Source: Aculops lycopersici
Lineage: Eukaryota > Arthropoda > Arachnida > Trombidiformes > Eriophyidae
DNA length: 64,000 bases
Direction of reading: 5' to 3'
NCBI GenBank assembly: GCA_015350385.1
Contig: WNKI01000001.1
Coordinates: 2,172,015 to 2,236,014 of the forward strand
Below are positions 21,349-32,975 of the stretch, piece by piece; within the stretch, counting starts at the first letter, position 1; the number at the start of each line of letters is the position of its first letter. The notes under the pieces are model-generated. The model searched no databases. It saw only the letters and a program-made list of their open reading frames with translations, and was not told where the DNA came from. The translations under genes and the position numbers were made by a program.

Positions 21349-24300
21349 ATGTCGTCCAACAATCCAAACCCCGAGGCCAGCGATGGCAAGATGCTAAGAA
21401 GAAAGATCTCAAAACCGCCAAGCAATGTTGTGGATCCATTGCATCGGTTTGACAAGACAGTTAGGTGGAGAACGATCCAGGAGGAGCAGGATCATGATGC
21501 GCAACAGATGGCTTACGTCGAAGAGTGTAAAGCTGAATATGAGAGAGCCATCGAGGCAGCTCAACAGGGATCGTCCCATCACCAACACCAACAACAAGAA
21601 TTACAAGACATGGAAGACGACGATCTTGAGTCGGATCGAGACACCATTACATCATTGACTTCGATGAGAAATCGAACTCGAATGCGTCACATGCTGCAGG
21701 GTTACTCCGCGCCTAGTGCCAAATCGAGTTCTGTAATGGATTTTGAAAGAACTAGTACAGTAAGACCACCAACTGAATTTGGTGCAGGAGGTGAAGAGTA
21801 TACATCGAATGTGAATGTCTCTGAAATTAGAAGAGAATTCTTTCATAACTACCGAAACAACGTCCATTTGCCAATCTACGAGTACCGCACTCGAGTTATG
21901 AACTCCATCAACTCCTACCAAGTGGTCATCATTGAGGGAAACACTGGATGCGGTAAAACAACTCAAGTTCCATGTTACATTTTGGAGGACGCAATCCTGG
22001 ACGAGAAACAAACAAATGCACCTGTCATTTATGTGACTCAGCCAAGAAAGATTGCGGCCAAGAGTATTGCTCGGCGAGTTTGTGAGGAGCATAATTGGCC
22101 TTTGGGCACACTCGTTGGATATCAAGTTGGATTGGATCGCGTTGCGGGACCTCAAACTATACTTACCTATGTGACTGCCGGAGTTTTGTTACAAAAACTA
22201 ATCACCGAAAAGACTCTCAATTCGTATACTCATATTGTAATCGATGAAGCTCACGAGCGAGATTCAGATACCGACCTATTGTTGATGATGATTCGCGATC
22301 TAATGCGTAAGGAACAACTCTACTTTCGCTTGATTATCATGTCGGCCACTATGGATACCAACAAGCTTAAGAACTACTTTACATACTCCACTAAGTTCGG
22401 ACACAAAGCTGTGATTTCACCCTCGATCTGTGCCATAGCTCGTAGCAAGAAACCTGAAGAGGTGCAAACTTTATACTATGACACAATGCGAAATGCATTC
22501 CCGAATCTTATAGAGCAACCACCGGACTTCGATGATGATTTACCTGAAATTTTTGACCAATGTATTGATGCTGCTGTCAAGATTGTTACTGATATTATTC
22601 CAAGTTTCGATAATTATAACGAGGAGACCAGCGGTACCACTCTAGTTTTCTTGCCCGGATTAGCTGAGATAACAAAGTTAGAGAGATTATTACGTAGATA
22701 CAGGGACTTGGATGTTATACCGTTGCATTCTTGTCTTTCATCCATAGATCAGCAAAGGATCTTTGAGCCAACTAGAAAAGGAATGCGTAAGGTTATATTG
22801 GCCACGAATATTGCTGAGAGTTCAATTACAGTTAAAGACGCTGGATTCATCATAGATTTTTGCCTGACCAAGTCACTAATGAAAGATCCAGTGACTAGGT
22901 TTCCTACCCTCAGATTACATTGGGCCAGTAAGGATAGGTGTATCCAGCGAGCCGGTAGAACTGGTCGATGTTGTAAGGGAAAAGTGATCCGTTTGGTGAC
23001 TCAAAATTTCTTCAAGAGATTCCGCGACTTTGCCGAGCCCGGGCTACTTGTTGCCCCATTGGAGTTGTCAGTATTACGCGTCAAAAACTTCCAATTGGGT
23101 GAAGTTAGATCAATGTTCGCTTTAGTATTAGACCCACCGCCATTGGACGAAGTTAAAACTGCCGTCTTGGAACTCAAACAAATCGGTGCCTTATCTTCGA
23201 CTTACAAGGGACAGTTACACAAGCTCGATGGGGACATGACCCAATTGGGTCGCATCATTTCCGCTCTACCCATTGATGTCCATCTATCCAAGCTCATCGT
23301 TATGGCCTCAGTTTTAGATGTGCTAGAGGATGCAATTATTGTGGCTGCTTGTCTCTCAACCAACAAGTCGATTGTTACGAACCGGTTCGGAGGTTTGGCT
23401 GACAGCTATCTGACTAAACTAAGCTGGGGCCAGGGATCCTACAGTGACCTAATAGTGGCTCTTGAGGTTTACAAGAGATTTGTTGAACTCAAGGATATAC
23501 AACAAAAAGAGACAAAGTATTTGGAGCAATTCTGCTGGGACAACAACTTTGACTATCGCAAACTCTGCGAAGTTTCAGCACTAGTTGAGGAGATCAAGAG
23601 TCGACTCGATGATAAGAATATTCGTATTGTTGAACAACCAAATCGGGTTCGTGATCCTTGCGAAGACGAACTCATGCTCAAGATTGCCTTTTGCGCAGCC
23701 TTCTATCCAAATTACTTTCTCAGCAGCAGAATGGAGGCTGCCGAGATCAAGAAGCAACTGTGTGGTTTGGACCCAACTCGCACTGTAATTCTACACGGAT
23801 TACCCATCAACCAGGTACCTTTATTTAGGACACAAGTGATGAACCAACTAAAAGACATTGTGGAGGATGATGAGGAAATCGATTACATATCGGATGTCTC
23901 GCGGGCCCTTCTAGTTTTCAACGATGGAAAGGCTATGGCAAAAGACAGAAAATCTCACGAGGCAATAGGAGTTGAGGATGTCATTTGTGAGGGAAAGCAA
24001 ATGTCACGTTCTGTTTACCTGGCATTGAAACGAGGTGAGACAGGCGACAGGTTCTACGTTAGAGAGTATAGGGACACCCCCGCTTTCAACAGACTGAAGT
24101 GGTACAATGAACAAAGGTCTCTAATTCAGGCGCGGATGCCCTCGCGTCGTATGCTGCCAAGTTGGATGAAAATAGTCAAAGGGCGACCTGTTGATAATCG
24201 CCGTTTAATGGAGAACGATGAAATTGAATACGAGCGAATCTTTGACGAGGATCCGTTTATTGAGGTGGAATTCAACGAGGCTCAAGACCAAGAGGATCAA

Positions 24301-25332
24301 GAGGAATTAGCTCGTTTGCAGAGGAGCATTTTGGCGGGCAAAAGTTTGAAGGACATAACATCTCAAATATTTGGCGACGATGAAAAGCCACTCCGCGGCC
24401 CAACAAGTCCAATCAATTTAAGCTTCCGGTCTGTCTTACAAAAATCAATGGGTTTCAGTGTTGAAGTGGACCCCATGTCGATCAATTCGATTATATTGAA
24501 TCCAGATTATGACAAACCAAGGAGACAGATGCTCGTTGGCGCATCAGTTTGTCAGAGTCGGAAGGGTAAGATCTTGGTCCGTGACACAACATTGATGCCA
24601 AACATTCGCGGCCTGCCCACCCTGATGGCCTTGCTATTTGCCCAATACTACAAACTATTGTACAATGAGAATCTCAAATGCATTGCAGGTGGCGTTTTTG
24701 GTCTTGGGTGGGACGAGAATGATGATCCAGTAGATAAGAACTACGAGGTTGAGATGGGATTCGATGTTCAAATTAGCAGCGACGATATTGGCCTCATCAA
24801 CAAGTGTCGCGAGATTGTCTCGGAGTTGATACAGTTCACCAACATCCAAAATCCCGGACGACCACAAGCTGAACTCCAGAAGAAGTTTAGGCAAATCTTG
24901 TTGACACTCATCAGGAAACGAAGATTTCCCGTTGAGGAGGTTGATTTTTTTGATATTGATTGGACTAAAAACGATTTCTCCCTGGACAGGCACAATGTTC
25001 CAGATAGTCAACTGCGCGAACTGGACGGCGATCCAACTCAAGTCTTCCTCCCAATTATGGTTACCTCTAGGACCTACAAGGACTTGGAACTTTTGGATGC
25101 CATTAAGGAAAATCTGGCACTTCTAAATAGAATTGATACAAGCGAGGAGAAGATTTCAATCGGTGGCGTTAGGTGTCTATTGTGCGGAAGTGGCCGCGGC
25201 CAACTGTTGGTGTTGCGCCACAAGGTAACCAACCACCTAAACGAGGATTTCCACCTTCAACGTGAGCAGGACTTTTTGAAATTTGACGAGATGGTTCGCG
25301 CTCGTGTTGCAACTGAAGTGGTGGCAGCCTAA
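21349..25332 (+). CDS. TDRD9: TDRD9/spindle-E-type DEAH-box RNA helicase
   Basis: TDRD9 (spindle-E in flies) is a nuage-associated DExH helicase required for piRNA production and transposon silencing. I start at ATG 21349; upstream the frame only adds TTG. Motif I is GNTGCGKT at residues 197-204, motif II DEAH at 299-302, motif III SAT at 332-334 and motif VI QRAGRTGR at 533-540. The helicase-associated domain contains LSVLRVKNFQLGE and LDPPPLDEVKTA. The TDRD9-specific C-terminal block TTLMPNIRGLPTLMALLFA begins at about residue 1080 and is followed by FGLGWDE and FDVQIS. At 1327 residues it is slightly shorter than relatives. I cannot see a clear Tudor barrel between the helicase part and that block. 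The extreme C-terminus has a C-x2-C-x11-H-x4-H arrangement from Cys1276. It is a single exon. Confidence 0.93.
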   Translation: MSSNNPNPEASDGKMLRRKISKPPSNVVDPLHRFDKTVRWRTIQEEQDHDAQQMAYVEECKAEYERAIEAAQQGSSHHQHQQQELQDMEDDDLESDRDTITSLTSMRNRTRMRHMLQGYSAPSAKSSSVMDFERTSTVRPPTEFGAGGEEYTSNVNVSEIRREFFHNYRNNVHLPIYEYRTRVMNSINSYQVVIIEGNTGCGKTTQVPCYILEDAILDEKQTNAPVIYVTQPRKIAAKSIARRVCEEHNWPLGTLVGYQVGLDRVAGPQTILTYVTAGVLLQKLITEKTLNSYTHIVIDEAHERDSDTDLLLMMIRDLMRKEQLYFRLIIMSATMDTNKLKNYFTYSTKFGHKAVISPSICAIARSKKPEEVQTLYYDTMRNAFPNLIEQPPDFDDDLPEIFDQCIDAAVKIVTDIIPSFDNYNEETSGTTLVFLPGLAEITKLERLLRRYRDLDVIPLHSCLSSIDQQRIFEPTRKGMRKVILATNIAESSITVKDAGFIIDFCLTKSLMKDPVTRFPTLRLHWASKDRCIQRAGRTGRCCKGKVIRLVTQNFFKRFRDFAEPGLLVAPLELSVLRVKNFQLGEVRSMFALVLDPPPLDEVKTAVLELKQIGALSSTYKGQLHKLDGDMTQLGRIISALPIDVHLSKLIVMASVLDVLEDAIIVAACLSTNKSIVTNRFGGLADSYLTKLSWGQGSYSDLIVALEVYKRFVELKDIQQKETKYLEQFCWDNNFDYRKLCEVSALVEEIKSRLDDKNIRIVEQPNRVRDPCEDELMLKIAFCAAFYPNYFLSSRMEAAEIKKQLCGLDPTRTVILHGLPINQVPLFRTQVMNQLKDIVEDDEEIDYISDVSRALLVFNDGKAMAKDRKSHEAIGVEDVICEGKQMSRSVYLALKRGETGDRFYVREYRDTPAFNRLKWYNEQRSLIQARMPSRRMLPSWMKIVKGRPVDNRRLMENDEIEYERIFDEDPFIEVEFNEAQDQEDQEELARLQRSILAGKSLKDITSQIFGDDEKPLRGPTSPINLSFRSVLQKSMGFSVEVDPMSINSIILNPDYDKPRRQMLVGASVCQSRKGKILVRDTTLMPNIRGLPTLMALLFAQYYKLLYNENLKCIAGGVFGLGWDENDDPVDKNYEVEMGFDVQISSDDIGLINKCREIVSELIQFTNIQNPGRPQAELQKKFRQILLTLIRKRRFPVEEVDFFDIDWTKNDFSLDRHNVPDSQLRELDGDPTQVFLPIMVTSRTYKDLELLDAIKENLALLNRIDTSEEKISIGGVRCLLCGSGRGQLLVLRHKVTNHLNEDFHLQREQDFLKFDEMVRARVATEVVAA

Positions 25333-25364
25333 TCAGACTTTGTATACTTGACTCCATTCATTCA

Positions 25365-25401
<37 letters not shown>
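25365..25401 (+). repeat. (ATC)n microsatellite in the helicase 3' UTR
   Basis: About twelve copies of the trinucleotide, 33 bp after the helicase stop. Confidence 0.9.
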
Positions 25402-25402
<1 letters not shown>

Positions 25403-26723
25403 TGCCATTAACAACAATAAACGAAACAACATTAATAGATGTATTCTTCAAACAAGCAAACAAGCAAAAGTGTCAACATCTGTGCAGTTGCCGGGCGAGA
25501 AAGGTGCCACGATTAATCTTTGTCAACTCCAATATTGACCTTGGACATGAGGAAGCTGTATGATTTTTTCCACCTACCTGCTGTCACTTTGCAACTCGTA
25601 AATTTCCATCTTCACGGCGATTGTTATTATTATCATCATTATTATTGTTGCTGCCGTTACGTCAGAGCAGACGTCGATTTGGAGCATTGTCCGGCACTTC
25701 GAAGAGACAACAACAACAACATTTACCGCTACAATGTTTTTGTTGTTGCTTTGATCGCGAAATGGTTTGCTTTTCGAGTGGCTGACTAACGGTAAGCGAG
25801 AAGAGTAGATAGCCAACTAATAGTGGTAGTGGTGAGTTGTTGTCTACGTGGACAGCACTGGCACTAGCGTCATCATTATGCTTAGGATGGTTTCTCCGTT
25901 TTACGGTTAGAAAGGGGAAAAAGTTATGTGAAGTTTCTCGATGGAGATTTCTGGTTAATGCATGACGACGACGAGAGTTTGCGGCGATGTTGGCTGCCGG
26001 AGAACCAGCAACTCGAAAGCTGTTATTGTTGTTGTTGTTGGTCTTTCGCTCTTGCGCAACTAGGAGAAGTCCCGTTAGTTTCAAGGTTGATGCCTGAATC
26101 TCATTTAACCAAAGTGCACTTACGCCATCAGCTTTCCGAAGTGTTGACCTCGATGGAGTTCACGTCCAGCGTAAGTAGAGAGCGACCATTGCTAAGACCA
26201 TCGTGACGAAGACGAAAGGGAAGAAACTGGAGAGAGAGAGAGAGGAACGAGGAAGGAAAGCCATTTCATGGTCAGTCTCGCTGTTTGTCCAAGTTCTCGC
26301 CTACTTTACCTTCTTGTGGCGGCGGCGGCGGCGGCGGTCGAGTCGAGTGAAAAACCACCGAAACCGAATCCAAAACAACAACACCAATAGTATCACAGAA
26401 AGCAGACGCCAATTTAGCCTTCGAGTTCACAAAGCTCGCAACGTTCTCTCGTCTCGTCGTCGGCGTTTCGCTTAGCCATTTCAGGTTGTTGGCTTGCCGA
26501 GTGATTTGGCAAACTTGTGAGAATCCATCTACCTGCTCGTTGTGTTTTTTCTCTGCGCTGGAGTTCACCTCAGACGATTGCAGCACAGCTCAACAGATGC
26601 GCCAACCTGTTGCGTCCACTCGCCAGATCGGTGAGGTTTGAGTTGAACTTGAACTGGAGGCTAGTGAGCGAGCGAGTGCATGCAACGTCAGCAGCGACTC
26701 CCAACGACCTCTCCTTCCAGGCG

Positions 26724-26768
26724 CTCCTTCCCCTTCCCCTTCCCCTTCCCCTTCCCCTTCCTCTTCCT
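26724..26768 (+). repeat. (CCCCTT)n tandem hexamer
   Basis: Six to seven near-perfect hexamer copies. Frames across them give Pro-Leu or Phe-Pro repeats that are artefacts. Confidence 0.9.
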
Positions 26769-29127
26769 GTTACGTCACACAGTCCACCTCACTGCACTCC
26801 GGAGTCTAGTTCAACTCAACTCCTCTACACTCTCGCGCTCGTTGCAAGTGGCGCCAGGTGAACTCTGCAGCACAGCCACTGGCACCACTTGTTGCCGAAT
26901 GCCAATTCGAAGCTTGGCGGCGCCAACGACCGGAGTGCCGTTAGATTTGGGCGGCGCCGAGAGGCTGGCGTTGGAGAGCAAGAACTGAAGCCGTCGCTAC
27001 CTCCACCATGAACTTGAAGTCTTCGTTGTTGCTGCTGATGTTAGCGACGTCATGATCGCCGTCGTTGTTGTCGTTGGCGAGACATGCAGATACACGGAAA
27101 CAGTTAGATGGATGAATGTTGAGCCGACCGTCATCGTCGTCGCCGCCGCTGTCGCCGATAACCGGAACACAGGCGAGTCGCCGGACCGGCTACCGATTCG
27201 GTTGCGCCAGAGTTCACCGGTTGGCGGCGCTCCGTGGATCGCCAATAGGTAAGCAGGAAGAGCGAGCGAGCGAGAGGAGAGGAGAGGAGAGTTGAGGCCG
27301 TGAACTGAATTTGGAGCAATGAAACATAGATGATGCAGATGCAATTGTGTTGCTTTGCTCTCATTGGTTTCCCCTGGCGAGAGGAGAAGTTGAAGTGAAG
27401 TGAAAAGGAGAGATGAGACGAGAGGAGAGGAGAAGTAAGTTTTGGCAACAACCTGAAGCATAAGTTGCAACGTTGGCATCATCACCTGGTGCCAGGCTAA
27501 GGCACGTTATCAGTGGCATGGTAGCTTTAAGCAACAGCGAGGGTTACGCACGACAACCACCACCGTTGGCCGGCTAAAAGGCAACCTTTCGATGTCCTCA
27601 ATGTAAGGAGTGAGCGAAAGAAATTGCTTGCACTGGTCGAGAGTGTTGCCGGCTCAAGGTGGGATGCTACTGGCGCTAAAGCCAAGTGGCGCTTTTCAGT
27701 TTACCTGGTGGTTACCTGGCGCACCAGTGGCACCAAGCAGCGAGCGCTCGGAGTCGCCACGACCACGGGTGTTGCCGCTGCTCTGCTCTGGCCATTGGAA
27801 CCATGGCATTGGACTCTCGCGCGTCGCGGCCACCGGTGCTCTATGAGTGAGCGACTGATTCGGTGGCTTGTGCAACACGTTGCCTAACGGTTAGTTCGGG
27901 CTTGAGGACCATAACGTCGCGTTGCGTCGCGTTACGTTACGTCAAAGAGAGTTGCACTTTGATCATATAACACGCAGAAGAGCATAAGCGAGGGGACAGA
28001 ATATTCTCACAAAAACACCGCGGCCTCAACTGTTCGGGTTCACTGTTACCTGGTTGTGTGCTCAGGAGTGGCACCAGTACCAGCACCACCAACAGCAACA
28101 TGTGTTCGAGTCACATGCAAAGTCGATGTTGCGTCAGCGATCACTGAACCCGCTCTCGTTGCGCAACGCGTTGCGCGTACAAACCGGTGAGTCAGCTCTC
28201 CTCTGCTCGTGACGCAACAGGCGGCTGCTCTTACGGCGTTTCATAAAATAACGCTCACTACTATTGTTATTATTATATAAGAGTGTGGGAATCTTCGATG
28301 ATTGGGGGGGGGGAAGATTTTATACACTAGCGCAGCAGATTTTTCCTCGTTTTCTACACTTTGAGGCGCCACAGTTTTACTCATTCGCTTCGGTGGCCTT
28401 GAAGACTCTCCTTTGGGACCTTCCTCTTTGGGAGCTAACGGTTGTTGTAGTGATTTGGGCGCATAAGAATCGCAATGACCGGCGCGGTGAGTAAACGTGA
28501 TTTGGAGCCAGAGGAGTAAAGTCGACTCGGTTGTTTTGCGAATTGGAGGACTAAACCCCACAAAGTAAACCAAAGGATCGCGCTGTTCAGTTCGAGCTTC
28601 CGGCGCAGCGAGAAAAGAGTTTCTCACGCTCTTCCGTTCTATGGGATCGGCTAACACTTTTGCGCGCTCCCTCTCTCTCTCTCTCTATCTATCCTTTCTG
28701 CTTTGGTTGGAACTCTGCTCGAATTCTGTCAAAGTTTGGGGCCGAAAGATTTTGCAGAGTTAACGGAGTAAATTGGGGGCTCTTCTAGAATATAAAATAA
28801 AAAGAGTAACAAGCTGAAAGTAGAGCAACGACCGCTAAGGCCAACAAAACCAGAGCAACTCTTACCTTTCATTACCTCAACTCACCTCTACCTTTACCTG
28901 GGATAAATGTTTGAGGAAGAGGGAGGAGCGCACGAGTAGGAATTGACTTACAACCCGCCACTTCCGGTGGCTGAAGTTCTCAAGGTTCTGGCTGAAGAAC
29001 CTATTTGCCCTTGTGACGGACAAATGACTAGACCATCTGGTTAATTTGTACGCTGAGCTAATGCGCCGGTGTCGATTTTCAAGGATTCGAGGATTCTGGT
29101 CCAATTGTTCAGCATTCAGATTTTTCA

Positions 29128-29158
29128 GCTGAATGAGGAGGCAGAATCCTCATTCAGC
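29128..29158. repeat. Perfect 12-bp inverted repeat (hairpin)
   Basis: The arms GCTGAATGAGGA (29128-29139) and TCCTCATTCAGC (29147-29158) flank a 7-nt loop. The stem does not extend further. Confidence 0.8.
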
Positions 29159-30957
29159 AACAACAGAAAAGATCGCCTCGCAACCACGACACACGATTGC
29201 TTTCTTTGTGGGCGTCAATTATTATGAGCCGCCTGTTTCTATTGTAACTGGCCCGCTGTTTATTGTGCCGAGGTTAAAGGTATTCTCGTTGTGACATCTA
29301 ATCAGAAGCTAACTAGTCGCCAGTTTGTCCATTGAGAGTTGAGTCGAAAATTGCGCCAGGTGAGCGCATATATTTCAATGGCTCCTGTTGCTCGTTGTCG
29401 TCGTCGTCGTCGTTGGAGCCGAGGCACAAGCAGCTAGTGTCATTGGCTTTCACTGTCGTTGCCATTAAGCGGCCACTTGGTTTTGCTTGATCTGCTTTCT
29501 CCTCACTGCAACTCGACACGCGCTCATTCTACCGATACTCTGGGCCTCCATTCAATTGCAAATTTTTGTCGCCCCCGTGGACAGAATGAGGCAGAGAGAA
29601 AAATCATTGCAACTGTCAAAATATGAACCAAAAAGACAGACAGGAGCAAACGAGGACGACGAGCAGCAGCAGCAGCAGAAGCAAAAGTCGACGGCTGATG
29701 CTACCGATTAAAATGAGTCTGATGATGAGTTTGTTTCGTGTTGAGACATTATCAGCTATGGAATCGGATATACCAAATGCGACATGCGATACCAATGGGA
29801 TATCGCGGATAAATTTGACCAGCGCGTGCTGGTCAAGTTTTACTGCTTTCACTATTTTGCCGCGACCACGATGGAGTTGACTGTCACTTTCTAGTTTTTT
29901 TTTCAGTCTCCTTTCTTTTACGATCGACGGACGCTAAGAGCGGAAAAAAGAGATCAGATCAGATTCGATCAGAGAAATGTACAAAACTTTCCTTCTAATT
30001 AGCCGATTTCCTCCAACTTTCCTCTTGCCTAAAAACCATCCAACGAAACAACGAAATTCGAGCTAATTTCGTCTCGTTCTGTCACTTGAACAATCAGCTG
30101 CCAGCCTTCTTCTGGGCACAAAAAGAATTGGACGCGCGACGCGAATATATAAATAAAAATTTCAGGCGAGTGGCGGAGCGACAAAACGAGGCCATCAACA
30201 GGTGAGAGCTGCACCGTTGAATGTCCGCTTGCTCCGTGTGGCAAAAGTTGACTTATTTGCGCCGTCCACTCACTCGGCTTTCATTACCTGCAACCTCAAG
30301 CGATAGCGAGCGAGCGAACGGGTGTGTGCGTTTGCCGCGCCGAGCGAACTGGCGCCAGGACTGCAGCAACGGCAACAGCAACAGCAACAGCAGCTGCCTT
30401 CTAAAAAGAGAGAGTTCAATTAGTTTAATTGGTTAACCTGAAACTTGCTCTTTTTTGCTCTTGATTTAAATTGGAGCAACCAAGTTGTTTTGTGCTTCTT
30501 TATGCTCGACTCTTTCTGTTTTTTTTGCTCAAGCAGCTCGTGCAAACTGCCCCCACTTCCGAGGCAACACTAATTTCGACGAGCTTGAACTCTCGCTTTC
30601 CTCAGAGTTGACTTGGCCAAAGGTGAAGGGGGGAGGGGTAGAGTGTGTGGTAAATGTCGCCAGTCGTACGGGCTATTAATCATGGTAGCATCTAGAGGCC
30701 AGGTAATCCCTTTGCCTCTGCTGGTCGCTTAGAGACGGCAGCGTCGAGAGACTCGGGCGACGCTAACGAGAAGCAAACTGGCCAACCCCTTGGCTGGCCC
30801 AGTTTGCAGCAAAGCAGCGGGTCAGCAGTTTGCTCCAACTACCTGAGCTTCTCCTCCCTCTTCCGGCTGAGGCCTTGCTCGTTTAGCTGCTTTAGCTGCA
30901 ACTGCTTTGACTTTTGGGGGAAGGTTGAAAAGAGCACAGCGGCCAATTACTGCGCAC

Positions 30958-30959
<2 letters not shown>

Positions 30960-30996
<37 letters not shown>
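30960..30996 (+). repeat. (GA)n microsatellite
   Basis: A pure GA run in the gene-poor region. Confidence 0.9.
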
Positions 30997-31001
<5 letters not shown>

Positions 31002-32894
31002 CGACAACTGTGATTTCGTGATTCCAATCGAAAGTCGCCCGTTCAAGTCAAATTTCTATGCTGTACCTTCGCTTCGTTTTGCATCTTGGTTCGACGGCAG
31101 ATGCGCGACGCTTTTTTTGCTCCAATTCGTCGCATCAACTACTTGTTGCTTGCTGTGTCCGTTGACAATCCGCAAACAATCGCTCCTTCTGTGATCTGAT
31201 GCGGCTGTTAGCTTGTGGCCCGCGCCTCGTCGCCACCGTCGCCGCCGCCCTCGCTTGATACAGATCAACGCAGCGCCGGCGCCACAACCGCCACACAACC
31301 AGCCAGAGATAATTCAATAATAAAATTTAATGAACCATGCAAATAATTGGCCAGCAACAATCAAAACGAGAGCGATCGGGGCGCCGGAAGGAGGTGGAAA
31401 AATAAGTGAAACTGGATCCAGTTAGCTGGTCAGTCGGTTGGCCGGTTGGCACTTCCGCGACGCTAACTTTCTCTCACCTTCACCTATTTGGATGCCGCCT
31501 CCCAACTTGTGATCTGCTTCATCATTATAACTGTTGCCATATAGAACCACTCGGGTTAAGATTCCGTTAGTCTGGTGTCACCATCACCTTCGCCTCTACC
31601 TGGTGCAAACGAGAACTGACCAGTCAGTCAATCTGTTGGCCATTCGAAGTTTGGCTCGTTTGTCGCCATTCAGCAGAGAAACTTGGTGGAGTTCGTTAAC
31701 CTGAGAGTTGAGAAACGAAGTGGCAACTCTCAATGGAAAATCTGCACCGGTCAATGGAATAATGCGCCGCTCAGTGAGTCGGTCGGGCATCTTGCGTCTT
31801 GTTTGCATGTGTCAGCTCGCATCACATTAAATCAAATCCGGAGCTTGTATTTTATCGCATCGAATCATACTATTGAGCCAGCTGACCGAATGTCGGCCTT
31901 CGGATCGTTCGACAACACGAGCCTTTGCCATGCGCAACAATTTGTTTTGCGATTATCATTATTATTTTTATTATTGGAGATTATTTTCATTGACAAAGTC
32001 GAGAGGAACCTCTGGCTTCTCGGTCGCGTTGCCGACCGTTAGTGTGGCTCGGTCTGGTCTGCATACGCAGGCGCGTGGTAGTGGTAGGCCGGCGAGTGGG
32101 AGGAGCAACCGGTGGTTGTCGTGTGTTGTACTTCCTTCTACTTGGAGGCGCGCTAGCCCACAAATCAAATCGCACGCGCGACGTGATTTACACTTTCCAT
32201 TGATTTATCACTGCCATCGACCAGCTAGCAAGGGATAGGATTTCATTGATGTTTCTTCGTACTATTTGCTACCCATTTGTAGCTCTAGCGAGAAAAATTG
32301 AGCCGAAATATAAAACTTTTACTTCCAAAAAGCTGAGAAATTTCTATACATTGAAAAGTCTCCTTGTGTCAGTCGACATAAATCATCAACTCTTTTGTGG
32401 CTGTTGCTCACTCACTCAGCTCCACCAAGAATATCGAGTTTCTCGCCTTTAGTCGCATTTGGTTGCCATGAACTTTGCGAGCCAAACTGTGGGACAACTC
32501 GATAGATAGAGTAGAAAGACAGACAGACAGACAGGCAGACGCACGAAGCTAGCGGTTGTTTGTGAAAGTGACAAAAGTGGCGCCTCGCTGGTAGAAGTGG
32601 TCGTGGCCTTTGTGGCAATTGCAACGGCGATTTGCCCGAGGACAAAGCTGCTGCTGCAAAAAACTTGGAAGCTTCCACTTCCTGCTCGCCGGGCGACCTA
32701 CACTTTTCGCAACGCTAAGCCATTTAGCGAACGGCGCTCAACAAAATCGACACTAAACTATTGAGTGGGCAGCATCTAGAAGAGACACGAGGCGAGGGGA
32801 AGGCAACAAAGAATCGCGTAGACAGGAAACAAGATACATATTGAGAGATATAATCGCTTTTGTTCTAATCCATTTAATTTCTACTAGATGCACA

Positions 32895-32975
32895 GCGGCG
32901 AGGACATTTTCGTTCAGCTGGCAATGGGAATCGCATTGAACGCGGGGGTTCGAGTCTCGTGCGTCCGGTGCAATT
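32895..32975 (+). other. tRNA-like / SINE-like fragment with B box
   Basis: A B-box-like GGGTTCGAGTC with a plausible T-arm is followed by CGTGCGTCC, a T-run and CACT repeats. The anticodon arm cannot be folded, so this is not an intact tRNA. A tRNA-derived SINE tail or a decayed tRNA is likely. Confidence 0.35.

Noticed and set aside
26517..26988. Overlapping plus-strand frames near the (CCCCTT)n repeat
   Set aside because: The Pro/Leu and Phe/Pro runs come from the hexamer repeat, and the frames lack other coding signals.
29128..29158. MicroRNA precursor
   Set aside because: The stem is only 12 bp and does not extend, too short for a pre-miRNA.
32895..32975. Functional tRNA gene
   Set aside because: Only the T-arm/B-box is convincing; the anticodon arm and acceptor stem do not pair.
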